Of a stretch of 64,000 nucleotides of DNA, positions 28,624-37,272 are shown in pieces. The translations under genes and the position numbers were made by a program. The stretch's first letter is position 1. Each line of letters opens with the position of its first letter. Under the pieces are notes generated by a model. That model ran no database searches. It saw nothing but the letters and a program-made list of their open reading frames with translations, and had not been told where the DNA came from. Origin of the DNA: Paenisporosarcina cavernae (GTDB lineage Bacteria; Bacillota; Bacilli; Bacillales_A; Planococcaceae); NCBI RefSeq assembly GCF_003595195.1, contig NZ_CP032418.1, forward strand, positions 1,980,001-2,044,000, written 5' to 3'.

Positions 28624-30168
28624 ATGTATTTAGAAAATCTAGAACAAAGTATTTATGATTTAATTACCGAAACATCTACGAATCTTCCAAAAGACGTTCG
28701 TCGTGCAGTAGCTGCTGCAAAAAAAGCTGAAAATGCTGGTACTCGTGCCGCTATGAGCTTAGACACCATCACAACAAACATCCAAATGGCGGATGAAAAT
28801 GTTTCGCCTATCTGCCAAGATACTGGATTACCTACATTTAAAATTTACACTCCGGTTGGGGTCAACCAATTGGAAATAAAAGCGGCGATAAAACGTGCGA
28901 TTGTAACTGCTACAACAAACGGAAAACTTCGTCCAAATGCGGTAGACTCCTTAACAGGAAAAAATAGTGGCGACAATTTAGGTGACGGAGTACCTGTTAT
29001 TAAATTTGAACAATGGGAAAACGACACAATTGAAATGAAGCTGATTCTAAAAGGTGGCGGCTGTGAGAATAAAAACATTCAATACAGTCTTCCTTCAGAG
29101 TTAGAAGGTCTAGGTAAAGCCGGTCGTGATTTAGATGGGATTCGTAAATGTATTTTACACTCTGTCTATCAAGCACAAGGGCAAGGATGTTCGGCAGGAT
29201 TTATTGGAGTTGGAATTGGTGGCGATCGTTCTGCAGGGTATGAGCTAGCAAAAGAACAACTTTTCCGTTCCGTCGAAGATGTGAATCCTAACCCTGAGCT
29301 TGCACATTTAGAAAACTATATCGTAGAAAAAGCGAATACACTTGGAATTGGCACAATGGGCTTTGGTGGTGAAGCAACATTACTAGGATGTAAAATCGGT
29401 GTGATGCACCGTATTCCTGCAAGTTTCTTTGTATCCGTAGCCTATAACTGTTGGGCGTATCGCCGTTTAGCCGTTAACATAGATCCTTCTACTGGAGAAA
29501 TTGTGAAATGGCATTACCAAGACGGGGAAAAGATTTCATTTGACGAACAAAATGTCGAACAAGAAACGGAAGAAACAGCAAAAAAAGTGGTAGAACTGCG
29601 AGCTCCTATTTCTGAAGAAGAAATTCGTGCACTCCAAGTTGGAGATGTCGTGAAAATTAGTGGCATGATGTACACTGGTCGCGACGCCATCCATAAATAC
29701 TTATCTGAAAACGATGCACCGATTGATTTAAATGGTCAAATCATCTATCACTGCGGTCCAGTTGTGTTAAAAGATGAAAACGGCGATTATCAAATTAAAG
29801 CCGCTGGTCCAACAACATCTATTCGTGAAGAACCTTACCAAGGCGATATCATGAAAAAATTTGGAATCCGTGCTGTTATGGGGAAAGGCGGTATGGGACC
29901 TAAAACGCTTGCCGCACTTCATGAACATGGCGGAGTCTATCTAAATGCCATCGGTGGCGCTGCACAATACTATGCCGATTGTATCAAAGGTGTAGAAGGT
30001 GTCGACTTAATGCAATTCGGCATTCCAGAAGCAATGTGGCACTTACGAGTGGAGGATTTTACAGCCGTAGTCACAATGGACTCCCACGGGAACAGCCTAC
30101 ACGCAGATGTAGACAAATCATCCCTTGAAAAACTAGCGCAATACTCAGATCGAGTATATCAATCATAG
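28624..30168 (+). CDS. fumA: Class I fumarate hydratase
   Basis: Iron-sulfur fumarase (514 residues) interconverting fumarate and malate in the TCA cycle. The N-terminal alpha part (about 1-280) holds the cluster cysteines, in ICQDTGLP, GGGCENKN and TLLGCK-type contexts. The C-terminal beta part (about 330-514) has the family motifs TGRDAIHKYL and GKGGMGPKT. Both parts are fused as in FumA. The start at 28624 has AAAGGAG; the in-frame ATG at 28579 lies inside the upstream gene. Confidence 0.92.
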   Translation: MYLENLEQSIYDLITETSTNLPKDVRRAVAAAKKAENAGTRAAMSLDTITTNIQMADENVSPICQDTGLPTFKIYTPVGVNQLEIKAAIKRAIVTATTNGKLRPNAVDSLTGKNSGDNLGDGVPVIKFEQWENDTIEMKLILKGGGCENKNIQYSLPSELEGLGKAGRDLDGIRKCILHSVYQAQGQGCSAGFIGVGIGGDRSAGYELAKEQLFRSVEDVNPNPELAHLENYIVEKANTLGIGTMGFGGEATLLGCKIGVMHRIPASFFVSVAYNCWAYRRLAVNIDPSTGEIVKWHYQDGEKISFDEQNVEQETEETAKKVVELRAPISEEEIRALQVGDVVKISGMMYTGRDAIHKYLSENDAPIDLNGQIIYHCGPVVLKDENGDYQIKAAGPTTSIREEPYQGDIMKKFGIRAVMGKGGMGPKTLAALHEHGGVYLNAIGGAAQYYADCIKGVEGVDLMQFGIPEAMWHLRVEDFTAVVTMDSHGNSLHADVDKSSLEKLAQYSDRVYQS

Positions 30169-30177
30169 TTGAAGGAG

Positions 30178-30206
30178 AAGCCATCCCATCGTGGATGGCT
30201 TTTTTG
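30178..30206 (+). terminator. Fumarase terminator
   Basis: Stem AAGCCATCC/GGATGGCTT with a six-base loop and six T. Confidence 0.92.
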
Positions 30207-30255
30207 TGGATGAGAAGATAAGGCTGACTGGAGATTGATTGGAGATCGTGCGGAA

Positions 30256-30801
30256 GTGTCTTAATGTGCGGCGAGAGTGTCCTGAAGTTTTGCGAAAGTG
30301 TCCTAATGTCACTCAAAAGTGTCCTAATGTCTCTCGAAAGTGTCCTAATGTCTCTCGAAAGTGTCCTAATGTCTCTCGAAAGTGTCCTAATGTCTCTCGA
30401 AAGTGTCCTAATGTCACTCAAAAGTGTCCTAATGTGACTCAAAAGTGTCCCAATGTCACTCAAAAGTGTCCTAATGTGTCTCAAAAGTGTCCCAATGTGA
30501 CTCAAAAGTGTCCCAATGTCTCTCGAAAGTGTCTCAATGTCACGGCAAAGTGTCCCAATGTCTCTCGAAAGTGACCTAATGTCCCGGAAAAGTGTCCTAA
30601 TGTCACTCGAAAGTGTCCCAATGTCTCTCGAAAGTGTCCCAATGTCTCTCGAAAGTGACCCAATGTCACTCGAAAATGTCTCAATGTCTCTCGAAAGTGT
30701 CCCAATGTCTCTCGAAAATGTCTCAATGTCTCTCGAAAGTGTCCCAATGTCTCTCGAAAGTGTCCTAATGTCCCACGGAAATGTCTCATTACCCCCACAC
30801 T
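30256..30801. repeat. Large 21-bp tandem array, 26 units
   Basis: Units begin GTGTCCTAATG and end CTCGAAA (21 bp), starting at 30256 and repeating in strict register to 30801 with no insertion or deletion. Variation is confined mainly to CCTAA/CCCAA/CTCAA and to the segment TCTCTCG/TCACTCA/TGACTCA/TCACGGC. Because 21 is seven codons, several frames stay open on both strands, producing heptad peptides such as KCPNVSR and RDIGTLS. It lies after the fumarase terminator. The function of the array is unknown. Confidence 0.97.
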
Positions 30802-30867
30802 TCAGACTTGCAGAAATGCTACATGTAAAATTATGGTACACTCACTCTAAAGAATTGAGGTGATTTC

Positions 30868-30981
30868 GTGGCGTTAGGGTATGCGATTATTTTTCTCTTA
30901 TTACTTGCATTAGCAGTAGCAACAATTGTCTACTTCATACGAAAAAGTAAAACTCATAAGCACAATAACCAATCACGTTAA
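30868..30981 (+). CDS. Small single-pass membrane protein (37 aa)
   Basis: A GTG start preceded by GAGGTGATTTC opens a 37-residue frame: a hydrophobic helix (about 3-25, ALGYAIIFLLLLALAVA...) followed by a short basic tail RKSKTHKHNNQSR. This is the layout of a small positive-inside membrane protein. Not recognised. It lies between the 21-bp array and a strong terminator, with a weak possible promoter (TTGCAG at 30808). It is likely expressed but its function is unknown. Confidence 0.6.
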   Translation: MALGYAIIFLLLLALAVATIVYFIRKSKTHKHNNQSR

Positions 30982-31035
30982 TAATAAATTTCCTCTTCTT
31001 CTATAAATAAAAAGACAATTATTTCCCATGCGGAT

Positions 31036-31062
31036 GCATCTCTGATGAGATGCTTTTTTTTT
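31036..31062 (+). terminator. Terminator after the 37-aa gene
   Basis: Stem GCATCTC/GAGATGC, four-base loop, nine T. A second weaker hairpin with TTTTT follows at about 31079-31102. Confidence 0.92.
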
Positions 31063-31141
31063 ATTTCCAAGACCTCCCCCCTCCATATTGGAGAGGTTTT
31101 TCGACACTTCGTATCGAATAAAGAAATAAAATGTATCCTAC

Positions 31142-31170
31142 TTGTATAACCCTTATTTTTAAATTATAAT
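31142..31170 (+). promoter_or_regulatory. Promoter of the P1B4-ATPase gene
   Basis: -35 TTGTAT (31142-31147) and perfect -10 TATAAT (31165-31170) with a 17-bp spacer. Confidence 0.7.
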
Positions 31171-31178
31171 AATTATAA
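31164..31178 (+). promoter_or_regulatory. Perfect Per box over the -10 of the P1B4-ATPase gene
   Basis: TTATAATAATTATAA matches the PerR consensus TTATAATNATTATAA at every position and covers the -10. This predicts repression by the PerR encoded at 2307 and induction by peroxide. Confidence 0.92.
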
Positions 31179-31180
31179 AG

Positions 31181-31195
31181 TAGTAATCATTACAA
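31181..31195 (+). promoter_or_regulatory. Second 7-1-7 operator-like palindrome (Zur/Fur-like)
   Basis: TAGTAATCATTACAA is three bases downstream of the Per box. It matches the Zur consensus TCGTAATNATTACGA at 12 of 14 fixed positions with symmetrical mismatches, and the Fur consensus TGATAATNATTATCA at 10 of 14. It lies around or just after the transcription start. Confidence 0.55.
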
Positions 31196-31210
31196 TTAAG
31201 GAGATAACTT

Positions 31211-33082
31211 ATGACATTGTCGATACGAACTCATATAGAATTAATCGCTGCTGTATTTTCTGGTATTTTGATTGCATTTGCATGGTGGATTAGTTCGAAT
31301 GGCGATACTCCTCTTTCTATAACGTTGTTTGTGCTTGCCTTTTTAATTGGAGGATACGCGAAAGCGAAAGAAGGGATTCTGGAAACTGTAAAGAATCGCA
31401 CTTTAAATGTGGAAATTTTGATGATTTTAGCAGCAGTCGGAGCTTCAGCTATTGGGTATTGGACGGAAGGTGCTGTTTTAATATTTATTTTCGCATTAAG
31501 CGGTGCGCTTGAAACGTACACGATGAATAAGAGCAAACGGGAAATTTCTGCTTTGATGGAGTTGCAGCCGGAAGAAGCATGGTTAATGGCGGATTCTGGC
31601 GATCTGATTCGTACGGCTGTTTCCGATTTACAGGTTGGGCAGAAAATTCTCGTGAAGCCTGGTGAACGTGTTCCAATTGATGGACTATTGCTTGAAGGTA
31701 CGACCTCGATTGATGAGGCTGCAATCACTGGTGAATCGATTCCGGTAACCAAAACTTCTGGGCAAGAGGTTTTTGCTGGAACGGTGAATTTAGACGGAAC
31801 CATTAAAGTAGAGATGACGAAATCGACGAGCGATTCTTTATTCCAAAAAATCATTCAAATGGTCCAAAGTGCGGAAAGTGAAAAGTCGCCATCACAACAA
31901 TTTATCGAACGATTCGAAAGTACGTATGTCAAAATTGTTTTGGCGGCAGTTGCGTTGATGATGGTTCTTCCTCATTTCGCGTTCGAGTGGGATTGGAACA
32001 CGACAATTTACCGAGCCATGGTACTTCTTGTCGTTGCTTCCCCTTGTGCACTTGTGGCATCCATTATGCCTGCAACGTTAGCGGCAATTTCGAACGGGGC
32101 ACGTAACGGTATTTTATTCAAAGGTGGCGTGCATATCGAACAAATTGGGCATATTACAACGCTCGCAGTGGATAAAACGGGAACACTAACTAAAGGGACT
32201 CCTGTCGTAACGCATTTTAGTGTTCGCTCTGGATTATCAGAAGAAGCGGCGCTTTCCAAAATCGCGAGTATTGAATCTGGCTCTAATCATCCACTAGCAC
32301 ATGCGATTCTTGCTTTTGCGAATGAAAAACAGATTCCTATTGATTCCACATTGCATGTGAAAGATATTCCTGGTTTCGGCTTGGAGGCGATGATGCAAGG
32401 AGAACTCATTCAAGTCGGAAAAGCTGATTTAGTTGGTGCGGAGCGCGCTCTTCAATTTAACAACGGTATCGCGGTGACTTGGGCAAATGAAGGAAACACC
32501 ATTCTTTACGCAGCCGACGATCAAGGTATATTCGCCGCTGCAGCGTTAAAAGATGAAATCCGTGAAGAAACTCACGTCACGATTCAACAACTGAAAGAAC
32601 TCGGAATTGAAGTCGTCATGTTAACTGGAGACAACGAACAAACAGCTACTGTCATTGGTAATGAAGCTGGTGTTAGCTCGGTAATTGCAAATTGTTTACC
32701 GGCATCGAAAGTAGATGAAATCAAAAAATTGCTTGGTACTAACAAGAAAGTAGCGATGGTTGGAGATGGGATTAATGACGCGCCAGCGCTAGCAACTGCA
32801 AATGTTGGAATCGCGATGGGTCAAGGAACCGACGTTGCACTCGAAACCGCTGATTTGGTATTAATGAAAAATGATCTTTCCAAAATTGTGTATTCCATAA
32901 AACTCTCTAGAAAAATGAATCGAATCATTAAACAAAATGTCTTTTTCTCCATCGCTGTCATCTTAGTACTGATTGCCAGTAACTTTATGCAAGTGATAAA
33001 TCTTCCTCTAGGAGTCATTGGTCATGAAGGAAGTACTATCCTTGTCATTTTAAATGGGTTACGTATGTTGAAAAACAACTAG
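31211..33082 (+). CDS. pfeT: P1B4-type metal-transporting ATPase (PfeT/ZosA-like)
   Basis: P1B-type ATPase (623 residues) without an N-terminal metal-binding domain. It shows the membrane motif SPC in VASPCALVAS, phosphorylation site DKTGTLTKG, TGDNEQTA, GDGINDAPA, and HEGST in the last helix. SPC with HEGST marks the P1B4 class. The B. subtilis homologue YkvW, first called ZosA (zinc uptake) and later PfeT (ferrous iron efflux), is PerR-regulated, and the Per box here agrees. Iron efflux is the favoured role; cobalt or zinc cannot be excluded. Start has AAGGAG. Confidence 0.9.
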   Translation: MTLSIRTHIELIAAVFSGILIAFAWWISSNGDTPLSITLFVLAFLIGGYAKAKEGILETVKNRTLNVEILMILAAVGASAIGYWTEGAVLIFIFALSGALETYTMNKSKREISALMELQPEEAWLMADSGDLIRTAVSDLQVGQKILVKPGERVPIDGLLLEGTTSIDEAAITGESIPVTKTSGQEVFAGTVNLDGTIKVEMTKSTSDSLFQKIIQMVQSAESEKSPSQQFIERFESTYVKIVLAAVALMMVLPHFAFEWDWNTTIYRAMVLLVVASPCALVASIMPATLAAISNGARNGILFKGGVHIEQIGHITTLAVDKTGTLTKGTPVVTHFSVRSGLSEEAALSKIASIESGSNHPLAHAILAFANEKQIPIDSTLHVKDIPGFGLEAMMQGELIQVGKADLVGAERALQFNNGIAVTWANEGNTILYAADDQGIFAAAALKDEIREETHVTIQQLKELGIEVVMLTGDNEQTATVIGNEAGVSSVIANCLPASKVDEIKKLLGTNKKVAMVGDGINDAPALATANVGIAMGQGTDVALETADLVLMKNDLSKIVYSIKLSRKMNRIIKQNVFFSIAVILVLIASNFMQVINLPLGVIGHEGSTILVILNGLRMLKNN

Positions 33083-33106
33083 ATATAATGAGCGAAGCAA
33101 ACCTCA

Positions 33107-33151
33107 TAAAAAAAGCAGGAACTCCGATTAAACGGATGCTCCTGCTTTTTT
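33107..33151. terminator. Bidirectional terminator between ATPase and yfkH
   Basis: Stem AAAAGCAGGA/TCCTGCTTTT with inner CCG/CGG, A and T tracts on both sides. The yfkH stop lies in the loop side. Confidence 0.9.
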
Positions 33152-34045
33152 CATTTTCAACAATTCTTTTCGTTCTTGCATGACGGCATTAATTTGACCA
33201 CCTACCATTAAAATGATGCCTGATAAATATAGCCACATCATCAGCACAATGATTGCGCCAATACTTCCGTAGGTTGCAGAATAGTTTCCAAAACTACTAA
33301 CATATAGAGAGAATCCAAGTGATACAATAATCCAACCGATAGTTGCAAAAGCAGCCCCTGGAATCACACTTTTAAAATACAGCTTTCGGTTCGGCGCAAC
33401 CCAATATAAGAACATGAAAACGCCAAAAATCATAATAGGGGGCAAAATCCAGCGTATTCCATCCCATACTGTGAGAAACCCGGATTTGTAACCGATATAG
33501 GCAAAAATGGCAACTCCAATTTGCTTTCCGAAAATTGGTAATAACAATGCGATGATAAATAATACGATTAACAAAATAGTAAACACGAGAGAAATCCCAC
33601 GCGCTACCACGAAAGGTCTCGTTTCGATTAAATTGTACGATCGATTTAACGATTTGATTAACGCATTCATCCCGTTAGAGGCTGACCAAATAGTCGCTAA
33701 AATCCCGATCGATAACAACCCACCATTTCGATTGGTTAACACTTCACTTAATGTACCGTCTATCAACACATATACTTCCTCAGGTGCGTATAGTTGTAGA
33801 ATTTGAAATAGCTGATCTTGCGGGATATGTAAATATGGAAGCAATGTAACAAAGAATATTAACATCGGAAATATGGATAATAGAAAAAAGAATGCCAATT
33901 GGGCACCTAGTGCGGTCACGTCCACTTTTGCTACTCGTTCCATTATTTCGCGAAAAAAGCCCTTCCATGTCAACACATTGTTCACATGGTCGGCTTTTTC
34001 TTTTTTTTGAAACTGCATTAATTTTAGCTTATTTAACCAGCTCAT
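33128..34045 (-). CDS. yfkH: YihY/BrkB family membrane protein (YfkH-like)
   Basis: A 305-residue inner-membrane protein of the YihY family, once misnamed ribonuclease BN. It has about six transmembrane helices and the conserved ALGAQLAFFFLLSIFPM and GSIGAIIVLMMWLYLSG segments. Function is not established. Its ATG overlaps the stop of the upstream YtxH-like gene. B. subtilis yfkH and yfkK lie in the same neighbourhood. Confidence 0.88.
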   Translation of the reverse strand: MSWLNKLKLMQFQKKEKADHVNNVLTWKGFFREIMERVAKVDVTALGAQLAFFFLLSIFPMLIFFVTLLPYLHIPQDQLFQILQLYAPEEVYVLIDGTLSEVLTNRNGGLLSIGILATIWSASNGMNALIKSLNRSYNLIETRPFVVARGISLVFTILLIVLFIIALLLPIFGKQIGVAIFAYIGYKSGFLTVWDGIRWILPPIMIFGVFMFLYWVAPNRKLYFKSVIPGAAFATIGWIIVSLGFSLYVSSFGNYSATYGSIGAIIVLMMWLYLSGIILMVGGQINAVMQERKELLKMKKAGASV

Positions 34046-34458
34046 TGACGATAAGTGGATAATGAAGGATCTAATTCATGCTCAGGCAATACTGGCATGG
34101 TAAATTCTTCATCCTTTCCAACTAGTTGCTTATATTCTTCTTTCGAATCCATAAATGCCGATTTTGTATCTTCAACTAGCGTTTTCACTTGTGGTGTCAT
34201 TTCTTTCACTTCCGCAAATTTAGTGGACAAATATTCAATGTCGTTCGACATTTGACCGTATGTCGTTTGAAGTAATTCTAATTTTTCTTTCAGCATCGAT
34301 TTTAAATCATCGCGATTGGTTGCATAGTATTTCACGTCAGAAGACAAATTCGTCAATTGATGTTTCATGTTTTGTCGAGTAGCTCGATCAAACATACTTA
34401 CACCTGCCCCAACAATTGCACCAACAACTAAACCTTTGACTAATTTACTTTCACTCAT
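34042..34458 (-). CDS. YtxH domain protein
   Basis: A 138-residue YtxH-type protein: an N-terminal glycine-rich hydrophobic segment (LVKGLVVGAIVGAGVSMF, about 4-22) followed by a long charged helical region likely to form a coiled coil. Relatives are general-stress-associated, but no activity is known. The ATG at 34458 has GGAGGG seven bases upstream; the TTG at 34473 belongs to the Shine-Dalgarno region. Coupled to yfkH by a four-base overlap. Confidence 0.82.
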   Translation of the reverse strand: MSESKLVKGLVVGAIVGAGVSMFDRATRQNMKHQLTNLSSDVKYYATNRDDLKSMLKEKLELLQTTYGQMSNDIEYLSTKFAEVKEMTPQVKTLVEDTKSAFMDSKEEYKQLVGKDEEFTMPVLPEHELDPSLSTYRQ

Positions 34459-34596
34459 GTAAAATCCCTCCAAATTTAACTGGTATATGTGTTTAATATT
34501 ACCCTAAAAAGCACTGTTCAAAACAGTCTCATCTAGTTGACAATCTTTTCATTCCATGGAAAGATTATATCCATGCAACGAAAGGTAGGAACGAAG

Positions 34597-34818
34597 ATGA
34601 ATTTAACGAATCCCTCACAAGAAAATGTCGCATACATGATCGACCAAATGAAAGACAAGCTGAAAATGGTCAATGTCGATGCGATGAAATCAGAATCATT
34701 TGATGAGCAACAATATGAAGACTTAGTTTACTTATACAACATGGTGATGAAACGTGAATCGTTTAGTCCAAGTGAAATGCAAGCAATTGTTGCGGAACTT
34801 GGTTCATTACGAAAATAA
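34597..34818 (+). CDS. yfkK: YfkK, UPF0435 (DUF1128) protein
   Basis: A 73-residue DUF1128 protein, helical, with the family segments YMIDQMKDKLKMVN and FSPSEMQAIVAELGSLRK. Unknown function, very conserved in Bacillales. The ATG at 34597 follows AAAGGTAGG; the upstream ATG at 34537 is outside the family length. Ends in its own terminator. Confidence 0.87.
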   Translation: MNLTNPSQENVAYMIDQMKDKLKMVNVDAMKSESFDEQQYEDLVYLYNMVMKRESFSPSEMQAIVAELGSLRK

Positions 34819-34854
34819 CAGCTTGCCGAGTCTATCGGCAGGCTGTTTTTTTAC
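34817..34854. terminator. Terminator between yfkK and methyltransferase gene
   Basis: Stem AACAGC-TGCCGA with TCGGCA-GCTGTT, then seven T. It mainly serves yfkK. Confidence 0.88.
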
Positions 34855-35834
34855 GATGATTTTTGATATTTTACTGCATACCAACTACCTTCACGTATGA
34901 TGGTCGATTTGCCATCAAATCGCAGCTTACTTCCATCTCCCCAGTTGACCAACTCTTCTTCTCTCGGGAGTGGGTGTAAATTTTCAAACGTATGGAAGAA
35001 TCCGTTGAATGCCGCAACAAACGGTGTATCCGATTCTTCTCCAGCGATAGGCGTAATTATCGAAATTTTACCATTTTCTGTTGTCCAGTCAGCTAAACGT
35101 CGGAAGAGATCCTGCCGCTTTTCAGGGTGAATATAATGGATGACATTATTCATAATAACGAGATCAAATTTCTCTTCTGGATCGTACTCCCACAAGTCTT
35201 CATTCAAGACCGTGACATTTACATACTCCTTCGATTTATCCGTTGCCGTAGTTGCCACACATTCACTCATTTCGATGCCGGTAAAGGAAACATCTGGAAA
35301 TTTTCTCGCTAACTTTCGGATATAGCCTGCTTCGCCACATCCAACGTCTAACACTGTTTTCACTTGACCATCTTTTAGAAGTTTTGTGATTTTTGGCATA
35401 GCAACTGTTTCCAGTAATCGACTTGTTTGTGCAACCGTTGGGGCGTGTTTTTCCTCTTCAAATGATTGGCGACTTTTATTTCTCATCAAATCAGGATATT
35501 GTAACAAGCTTGGAATATGTAGCTCCATCATTTCTTTTAAGATAACGCCAGAGGAAGCCTCCCCTTTCGCTCGGGGTAGCTTCCATTTCGCACCTGTTTT
35601 CACCCTCTCACGAGAGGCTCGTTTTAAGTGTCCGATTGCTAATCCGACTGTTACCCATTGCTGTAGCAATTCTTCATCAATATTGTACGCATCTGCAACG
35701 TCCGATGGTTTCATTGGTCGTTCAAAGGCGCTAAATAAGTCCATTTCATATCCTACATACGCATGCCATGAATAGAGGAATGGTTCGTTTCGTTTCATCC
35801 ACATTCTTGCACCTAACATTTTCATAATATCCAT
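34851..35834 (-). CDS. Class I SAM-dependent methyltransferase
   Basis: A 327-residue protein with an N-terminal helical domain (about 1-130) that looks like the dimerisation region of small-molecule O-methyltransferases. A Rossmann domain follows with motif I VLDVGCGEAGYI, an acidic motif II (FTGIEMSE) and FDLVIMNNVIHYI. The substrate is unknown. It follows a flavin monooxygenase gene by 15 bp on the same strand, so the two should act on one small molecule. Start has AAGGGGGAAG upstream. Confidence 0.85.
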   Translation of the reverse strand: MDIMKMLGARMWMKRNEPFLYSWHAYVGYEMDLFSAFERPMKPSDVADAYNIDEELLQQWVTVGLAIGHLKRASRERVKTGAKWKLPRAKGEASSGVILKEMMELHIPSLLQYPDLMRNKSRQSFEEEKHAPTVAQTSRLLETVAMPKITKLLKDGQVKTVLDVGCGEAGYIRKLARKFPDVSFTGIEMSECVATTATDKSKEYVNVTVLNEDLWEYDPEEKFDLVIMNNVIHYIHPEKRQDLFRRLADWTTENGKISIITPIAGEESDTPFVAAFNGFFHTFENLHPLPREEELVNWGDGSKLRFDGKSTIIREGSWYAVKYQKSS

Positions 35835-35849
35835 CTTACTTCCCCCTTC

Positions 35850-37142
35850 TCATTTGCGTTTCCAAGGATAATCTTGTTGATCATTGAAAACATGTTTTTC
35901 TTTCACACCAAGCGATACTTCCCCCATTCGTTTTGGCAATAAACCACCTTGAATGAAGCGATCTTGGATGGATTCTTTCCAAATTCCTAAGCCGGAAACA
36001 TTTAGCATCTGCTTATAATGGAGCGTTGGGTCTTCTTCTATACGCTCAAACGCTTTTCGACGGAACCAACTGACACTTTGATAAGGAAACGAATATGCGA
36101 GTGCGGATAAATGACTCATTTGAAGCATGAAGGAAACCCTCGGACGTCGTACTTTTTCGTACCACGAAATATCCGATGTTTTATTGTCCAAAATATCTGC
36201 CAACAGTTCGCCAAGCACATCTGCATCTTGAATCGCCATGTTCATACCTTCTCCTGCCATTGGATGCACCGCATGCGCTGCATCTCCAATTATGGCAAGG
36301 TGACCATCCGTATACTTGTCTGCATGATATTTAATCGGAATCATGAGCTGAATTTTTTTCCAATCACGTAATTCTTGCACGTAGCCATCAATTGCAGGTG
36401 CCAAATCTGTATATAGTTTATGGAAATAAGCAATTGGCTTTTCTTTAATTTTCTTATACTCCCCTGCGGGAATTAAATAGACGGACCTTACTTGATTGTC
36501 TGGTAATGGAAACAATCCCAAAAATCGATTGTACGTTGAGATAATTTGACCGCCTTCAAAATTTTCCGGTCGTGGAAAAGTGACCGTTAGAAAGTGATGA
36601 TTATAGGTAAAGTTTGTGACCGATTGATTCATTGCTTTACGAGTAACAGAAGCACGACCTTCAGCACCAATGATGTAAGTTGCTTGAATTTCAAATGTTT
36701 CCTGTCCTTGCTTCATTTGCGCGATATGGCCATCTATCGAGGTACATGATGTGGCGGGATAATAGGTAAATTCCTCAAAAGTAAGCGCAATGTCACGCAA
36801 AATCTTTTTTAACTCCTCGTGATGAATCATATATGAGGCATTATAAGGTTGAGGTAACACACGATAATCCATAAACGATTGATCTTTCACCAAATTATTT
36901 CGATCTAATTCAATCAAATCGAGTACATCAATTTGTTTCGAACTATTTTTTACGAGGTCATGCATGCCAAGCTTATCGAAAATTTGCATACTTTTCGGTT
37001 GTAGCAATTCCCCTTTGTATACCTTGTTATTTCCAGGGAGCTTTTCAACAAGCGTCACGTGAACACCACGTTGGACTAATTTCAAAGCAATCGTTAAACC
37101 ACCTATTCCACCACCAATGACGAGCACCTCGGTCGTTTTCAC
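35850..37142 (-). CDS. FAD-dependent monooxygenase (UbiH/PHBH-like)
   Basis: Group A flavoprotein monooxygenase (430 residues): dinucleotide motif GGGIGGLTIALKL at the N-terminus and the second FAD motif GDAAHAVHPMAGEGMN near 275-290, both canonical. Such enzymes hydroxylate aromatic or polyene substrates using NAD(P)H and oxygen. I chose GTG 37142, six bases after GAGGTG; the frame's first GTG is inside that Shine-Dalgarno. Forms a two-gene operon with the methyltransferase. No polyketide or prenyl synthase gene is nearby. Confidence 0.87.
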   Translation of the reverse strand: MKTTEVLVIGGGIGGLTIALKLVQRGVHVTLVEKLPGNNKVYKGELLQPKSMQIFDKLGMHDLVKNSSKQIDVLDLIELDRNNLVKDQSFMDYRVLPQPYNASYMIHHEELKKILRDIALTFEEFTYYPATSCTSIDGHIAQMKQGQETFEIQATYIIGAEGRASVTRKAMNQSVTNFTYNHHFLTVTFPRPENFEGGQIISTYNRFLGLFPLPDNQVRSVYLIPAGEYKKIKEKPIAYFHKLYTDLAPAIDGYVQELRDWKKIQLMIPIKYHADKYTDGHLAIIGDAAHAVHPMAGEGMNMAIQDADVLGELLADILDNKTSDISWYEKVRRPRVSFMLQMSHLSALAYSFPYQSVSWFRRKAFERIEEDPTLHYKQMLNVSGLGIWKESIQDRFIQGGLLPKRMGEVSLGVKEKHVFNDQQDYPWKRK

Positions 37143-37231
37143 GTTCCTCACCTCTTCTCTAATATTCCTTTTAAGCGCTTTTCTAAAACGTCTCGATGCT
37201 CTGGAAATAAAAGAATTTTTTCAAGGAAAAC

Positions 37232-37263
37232 AAAAAAAGCTGCAGACTCAAGGTCCACAGCTT
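37232..37263 (-). terminator. psuKG terminator
   Basis: Stem AAGCTG-GAC with GTC-CAGCTT; minus strand continues with seven T. Confidence 0.88.
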
Positions 37264-37272
37264 CTCTTCCTA

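Noticed and set aside
30256-30801. CRISPR array
   Set aside because: The repeats are contiguous 21-mers with no unique spacers, and no cas gene is present.
30071-30863. Several long overlapping reading frames in the 30256 array, with heptad peptides on both strands (RDIGTLS, MSLESVP, KCPNVSR)
   Set aside because: A 21-bp period keeps multiple frames open at once on both strands. The frames overlap each other and the fumarase end, the array lies beyond a terminator, and composition is unlike any neighbouring protein. Only the 30239 frame has a GGAG upstream, and it is left as a finding.
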